From contig CACZPC010000003.1 of assembly GCA_902782985.1 (NCBI GenBank), forward strand, positions 1 to 9,151: a stretch of 9,151 nucleotides of DNA, in the 5' to 3' direction. Under the pieces are notes generated by a model, which did no database searches, was not told the DNA's origin, and was given only the letters and a program-made list of their open reading frames with translations. Shown here in pieces: positions 6,210-9,151 of the stretch (within the stretch, counting starts at the first letter, position 1; every line of letters starts with the position of its first letter). The stretch comes from Oscillospiraceae bacterium. Its GTDB lineage: Bacteria; Bacillota; Clostridia; Saccharofermentanales; Saccharofermentanaceae. The position numbers and the translations under genes were made by a program.

Positions 6210-7337
6210 ATGGCTAAGAAAAATTCATCAAAGGGTAGTGTTCAGCAGGTTCCCATTGCTGATCAGGACGAGCGTAAGAAGGCACTTGAGGCTGCCATGG
6301 CGCAGATAGAAAAGCAGTTTGGTAAGGGATCCGTAATGAGGATGGGAGACCAGGAAGTTGTCGATATTGAGACTATTCCCACGGGTGCTCTTACTCTTGA
6401 TATAGCTCTCGGAGTTGGCGGACTTCCCCGCGGAAGGATCATTGAGATCTACGGCCCTGAATCTTCCGGTAAAACTACAGTTGCTCTTCACTGTGTAGCC
6501 GAAGCTCAGAAGATGGGCGGTACTTGTGCTTTCATCGATGCCGAGCATGCTCTTGATGCTGTATATGCTGCTAAGATAGGTGTCGATGTCGACGATCTTC
6601 TTCTTGCTCAGCCTGACACAGGTGAGCAGGCTCTTGAGATCACTGAGACTCTTGTTCGAAGCGGCGGTATTGATGTTATCGTAATCGACTCTGTTGCTGC
6701 TCTCGTACCCAGAGCAGAGATCGAGGGTGAGATGGGCGATTCTCATGTAGGTCTTCAGGCAAGACTTATGAGCCAGGCACTTCGTAAGCTTACAGGTATC
6801 ATTGCAAAGTCCGGTACTGTTTGTATCTTTATCAATCAGCTTCGTGAGAAGGTAGGTGTTATGTTCGGTAATCCTGAGACGACTACCGGTGGTAGAGCCT
6901 TGAAATTCTATTCATCCGTCAGACTGGATGTCAGAAAGACTGAGACACTTCGTAACGGTACTGAGGTTATCGGTAACCATGTAAGAGTTAAGGTTGTTAA
7001 GAATAAAGTTGCCCCTCCGTTTAAGGAAGCTGAATTTGACATCATGTATGGTCAGGGCGTTTCCAAAGAGAGCTGTATCATTGATCTTGCTGTTGAGAAT
7101 AATATCATTGAGAAGAGCGGATCCTGGTTTGCTTATAAGGGCCAGAAGATCGGTCAGGGTAAGGATAATGCAAGACAGTATCTTATCGATAATCCCGATA
7201 TTCGTGATGAGATCGAGCAGCTTGTAAGAGATTCTTATAAGCCGGCAGACAATGACGAGGATATTTCTGCTGATGTAGCAGATGCTGATGTTGATTTTGA
7301 TGAGAATGACGACGATATTCTCGGAATCGATATGTAA
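6210..7337 (+). CDS. recA: Recombinase RecA
   Basis: RecA forms filaments on single-stranded DNA, drives strand exchange in recombinational repair, and triggers LexA self-cleavage. The 375-residue protein shows Walker A GPESSGKT (82-89), the catalytic glutamate E112 in FIDAEHALD, and Walker [13 protein letters not shown] (156-167, D160). Loop L1 is around [10 protein letters not shown] (172-181). Loop L2 runs from about 209 to 233 with [13 protein letters not shown], including the allosteric glutamine Q210. The C-terminal tail (about 346-375) is strongly acidic, as in many RecA proteins, where it tempers DNA binding. The ATG at 6210 has GGAGG at 8 bases. It is transcribed from its own promoter with a LexA box, and its stop overlaps the recX start, so both respond together to DNA damage. 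No intein or insertion is present. Confidence 0.99.
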   Translation: MAKKNSSKGSVQQVPIADQDERKKALEAAMAQIEKQFGKGSVMRMGDQEVVDIETIPTGALTLDIALGVGGLPRGRIIEIYGPESSGKTTVALHCVAEAQKMGGTCAFIDAEHALDAVYAAKIGVDVDDLLLAQPDTGEQALEITETLVRSGGIDVIVIDSVAALVPRAEIEGEMGDSHVGLQARLMSQALRKLTGIIAKSGTVCIFINQLREKVGVMFGNPETTTGGRALKFYSSVRLDVRKTETLRNGTEVIGNHVRVKVVKNKVAPPFKEAEFDIMYGQGVSKESCIIDLAVENNIIEKSGSWFAYKGQKIGQGKDNARQYLIDNPDIRDEIEQLVRDSYKPADNDEDISADVADADVDFDENDDDILGIDM

Positions 7338-7810
7338 TGGATCCTTATAATATCTCTGAAGCAGTATCAGTCGGTATAAGACATATCGGTATCGCCATAT
7401 ATTCTTCCGGGAAGGTGCGAGAGTATCTTATCAGGAAGGGATTCGATCCCGATACGGCACGTAAAGCAGTTGAACAGCTGGTCGATCGTGAATATATCGA
7501 TGATGTCAGAGCAGGTCGTAAGGTTCTTGTTTCCAGAGTAGGCAGGAAGCAGGAAAGCAAGAGTATGATCTCCCAGCGGCTTAAAGCTGCGGGAGTTTCA
7601 TACGAAGCTATACCGATACTTATTGAAGAATGTAAGGATGATCGCATTACTTGCAGAGAAATGATCGAAGCAAATTATCCGGAATTAACGGTTTCTTTAC
7701 TTTTGGAAAACGATTTAAGTGATATAATCTCTTTGGCTTCGCGGAGAGGTTATTCTCCCGATGTAACTTCGTCTGTAATCAGAGAACTGATAAATGATAT
7801 ACCCACTTAA
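7337..7810 (+). CDS. recX: Regulatory protein RecX
   Basis: RecX binds RecA and limits or tunes RecA filaments. The 157-residue protein is near the short end for the family and is built of repeated three-helix units. VREYLIRKGFDPDTARKAVE (residues 28-47) is followed by LVDREYIDD (48-56), matching the RecX L-x5-YLDD element. A second unit comes with ISQRLKAAGVSYEAI (78-92) and a third with LASRRGYSPDVTSSVIREL (132-150). The start codon overlaps the recA stop (TAATG) and has only a weak GGA at about 11 bases, so translation probably depends on ribosomes finishing recA. This would keep RecX below RecA in amount. It shares the SOS-controlled promoter of recA and is followed by a terminator-like hairpin. 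Confidence 0.9.
   Translation: MDPYNISEAVSVGIRHIGIAIYSSGKVREYLIRKGFDPDTARKAVEQLVDREYIDDVRAGRKVLVSRVGRKQESKSMISQRLKAAGVSYEAIPILIEECKDDRITCREMIEANYPELTVSLLLENDLSDIISLASRRGYSPDVTSSVIRELINDIPT
7720..7728 (+). promoter_or_regulatory. Possible extended -10 promoter inside recX
   Basis: TGATATAAT, a perfect extended -10 (TGN then TATAAT), lies inside the recX coding region. No good -35 is seen at 16-18 bases. If active it would start RNA near 7735 and run through the hairpin at 7851-7881 towards rimO. It may be a chance match within AT-rich codons. Confidence 0.3.
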
Positions 7811-7850
7811 CCCGCGTGGTATTATTTATCTTTCATATGTTATGGATATT

Positions 7851-7881
7851 GAAGAGACCGTCTTTGCCCGACGGTCTTTTC
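7851..7881 (+). terminator. Intrinsic terminator after recX
   Basis: AGACCGTC (7855-7862) and GACGGTCT (7870-7877) pair perfectly around the loop TTTGCCC. GAAG/TTTC extends the stem to 12 pairs with one G-T wobble. The right arm ends in a T-run (TTTTCATTT). It should end the recA-recX transcript, although the T-run is short and some read-through into rimO is possible. Confidence 0.75.
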
Positions 7882-7910
7882 ATTTGGAAAAATATGATAA
7901 TATAAGTGCT
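7882..7910 (+). promoter_or_regulatory. Possible rimO promoter giving a leaderless mRNA
   Basis: The AT-rich stretch between the hairpin and rimO holds GATAAT (7896-7901) and TATAAG (7901-7906), each 5 of 6 to the -10 consensus. A poor -35-like TTTTCA (7877-7882) lies in the terminator arm. Initiation from GATAAT would fall near 7908, within a few bases of the rimO ATG. No Shine-Dalgarno sequence is present. This is suggestive only. Confidence 0.35.
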
Positions 7911-9151
7911 ATGGATAAAAAAGAAATCAATGTAACAATGATCGCACTGGGGTGCTCCAAGAATCTTGTCGATGCCGAGTGTATGGTCAAGATGATCAAG
8001 GATCACGGCTATAATGTAGTCGAGGATATCGAGGAGGCAGAAGTTGCTGTCATCAATTCCTGCGGCTTTATCGAATCGGCAAAGACCGAAACGATAATGA
8101 CTATACTTAATTCCGCTGATTATAAGGAGTCAGGTGAAAAGCACGGTAAGCTTAAGCACATTATCGTTACCGGGTGTCTATCTCAGCGTTATTCATCTGA
8201 GATCCTGGAAGAACTTCCTGAGGTCGATATCGTAATGGGTACATCTCACTATAAGGATATCTGTGCTGCTATAGATTCTCTTTATGAGAGTATTCAGCCT
8301 GAGAGAGTATATGTTTCTGCCCCCGGCGGTATGGAGCAACTTCTTGATCACAGAGAGATATCTACTACGAGTTATGCCTGGCTTAAGATCGGTGAAGGTT
8401 GTGTTCACCGCTGCTCATTCTGTGCTATCCCTCTGATAAGAGGAAGTTATAAGTCACGTCCCATGGAGGATATCCTTAAAGAAGCAAGAGATCTTGCCGA
8501 CAGAGGATTTAAGGAGATAATCCTTGCGGCTCAGGATACGACTAATTATGGTATTGACCTTTATAAGAAGCAGGTGTTGCCTGAACTTTTGAGGAAATTG
8601 TCTCAGATCGAAGGTATAGAGATCATAAGGATCATGTACGGTTATATGGACGGTATAACCGATGAGCTTATCGATGAGATGGCAACTAATCCCAAGATAG
8701 CCAAGTATCTTGATATACCGATACAGCACGGAGATAATGACATATTAAAGGCAATGCTGAGACATGATACTGTCGAACTCATCACCGAAAGATTGCAAAA
8801 GCTTAGAGAACGGATCCCTGATGTAATAATCAGGACAACGGTTATGGTCGGATTCCCGGGAGAGACTCAGGAAGCATTTGATAATCTGATTGAAAATATC
8901 AAGAAGTGGAAGTTTGACAGACTTGGCTGTTTTGAATTCTCTCCTGAAGAGGGAACAGCTGCATATGATATGCCTGATGATGTGGATGAGGAGACTAAGA
9001 AGGCCAGATGTGCTGAAGTATATGAGGTTCAGCAGGCTATATCATTAGCTTCAAACAGCAAAAGGATCGGTACGGAGACATTTGTTACTATTGATTCTGT
9101 ATCCGAAGATGGTATATTTTATGTCGGACGAAGCTACGGCGAGTCTCCGGA
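7911..9151 (+). CDS. rimO: Ribosomal protein S12 methylthiotransferase RimO, 3' end outside window
   Basis: RimO is a radical SAM enzyme that adds a methylthio group to a conserved aspartate of ribosomal protein S12. The 413 visible residues cover most of the protein. The N-terminal domain has LGCSKN (13-18) with C15, plus C51 and C89, which bind one iron-sulfur cluster. The radical SAM motif GEGCVHRCSFCAIP carries C164, C168 and C171. LGCSKN and CAIPLIRGSYKSR distinguish RimO from the tRNA enzyme MiaB. YLDIPIQHGD and RTTVMVGFPGE are also typical. YVGRSYGESP near the edge marks the TRAM domain, so a few tens of residues are missing. The usual LYxYP segment reads MYGYMDG, a small departure. 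The ATG at 7911 gives a normal N-terminus, but no ribosome binding site is seen; the frame stays open upstream with another ATG at 7842 across the hairpin. It follows recX by 100 bases. Confidence 0.95.
   Translation, partial: MDKKEINVTMIALGCSKNLVDAECMVKMIKDHGYNVVEDIEEAEVAVINSCGFIESAKTETIMTILNSADYKESGEKHGKLKHIIVTGCLSQRYSSEILEELPEVDIVMGTSHYKDICAAIDSLYESIQPERVYVSAPGGMEQLLDHREISTTSYAWLKIGEGCVHRCSFCAIPLIRGSYKSRPMEDILKEARDLADRGFKEIILAAQDTTNYGIDLYKKQVLPELLRKLSQIEGIEIIRIMYGYMDGITDELIDEMATNPKIAKYLDIPIQHGDNDILKAMLRHDTVELITERLQKLRERIPDVIIRTTVMVGFPGETQEAFDNLIENIKKWKFDRLGCFEFSPEEGTAAYDMPDDVDEETKKARCAEVYEVQQAISLASNSKRIGTETFVTIDSVSEDGIFYVGRSYGESP

Noticed and set aside
6228..6746. Reverse-strand open frame of 172 codons
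   Set aside because: Opposite the most conserved part of recA; shadow frame.
1..9151. Mobile element, phage, CRISPR array, tRNA or toxin-antitoxin pair
   Set aside because: All substantial gaps are short and every gene falls in a core housekeeping family; no inverted repeats of insertion-sequence type, no regular repeat array and no tRNA-like fold were seen by eye.

Overview
The window looks like chromosomal housekeeping DNA from a low-to-moderate GC Gram-positive bacterium, most likely a member of the Clostridia. Three things support this. A perfect Gram-positive type LexA/SOS box (GAACAAATGTTC) lies in front of recA. The ribosome binding sites are strong and TTG is used as a start. The core genes ftsK/spoIIIE, the CinA C-terminal domain, murJ, recA, recX and rimO are packed together. 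Class-level placement is an inference from these traits, not a database match. No phage, transposon, CRISPR array, tRNA or rRNA was seen.

Left block (1-4418): four genes on the + strand overlap end to end. They are the 3' part of a ribonuclease HI gene, a NUDIX hydrolase of the ADP-ribose pyrophosphatase type, an FtsK/SpoIIIE DNA translocase with a long disordered linker, and a stand-alone PncC (CinA C-terminal) nicotinamide-nucleotide amidase. The junctions are ATGA, an 11-base overlap using a TTG start, and TGATG, so this is almost certainly one translationally coupled operon. The group pairs DNA maintenance (RNase HI, FtsK) with pyridine-nucleotide clean-up (ADP-ribose and NMN). Those two activities are fused in full-length CinA proteins of other bacteria.

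Middle block (4419-6209): a 68-base gap with a weak hairpin is followed by murJ, the lipid II flippase family, which has some diverged cavity charges. A 133-base intergenic region then holds the best regulatory signals of the window: a consensus-like sigma-A promoter (TTGACA, 17 bases, TACAAT) and the LexA operator just downstream of the expected start of transcription.

Right block (6210-9151): recA and recX overlap by one base (TAATG) and form an SOS-controlled pair of recombinase and its modulator. Downstream is a strong hairpin with a short T-run that looks like an intrinsic terminator. Then comes rimO, the ribosomal protein S12 methylthiotransferase, which runs off the right edge. The rimO start lacks a visible ribosome binding site and has AT-rich -10-like sequence immediately in front, so it may be translated from a leaderless or nearly leaderless mRNA.

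I found no clear case for a wholly new biological system. The points most worth checking are the rimO start and leader, the reassembled CinA-like pair of activities, the diverged PncC loop, the altered MurJ cavity residues and the TTG start of ftsK.
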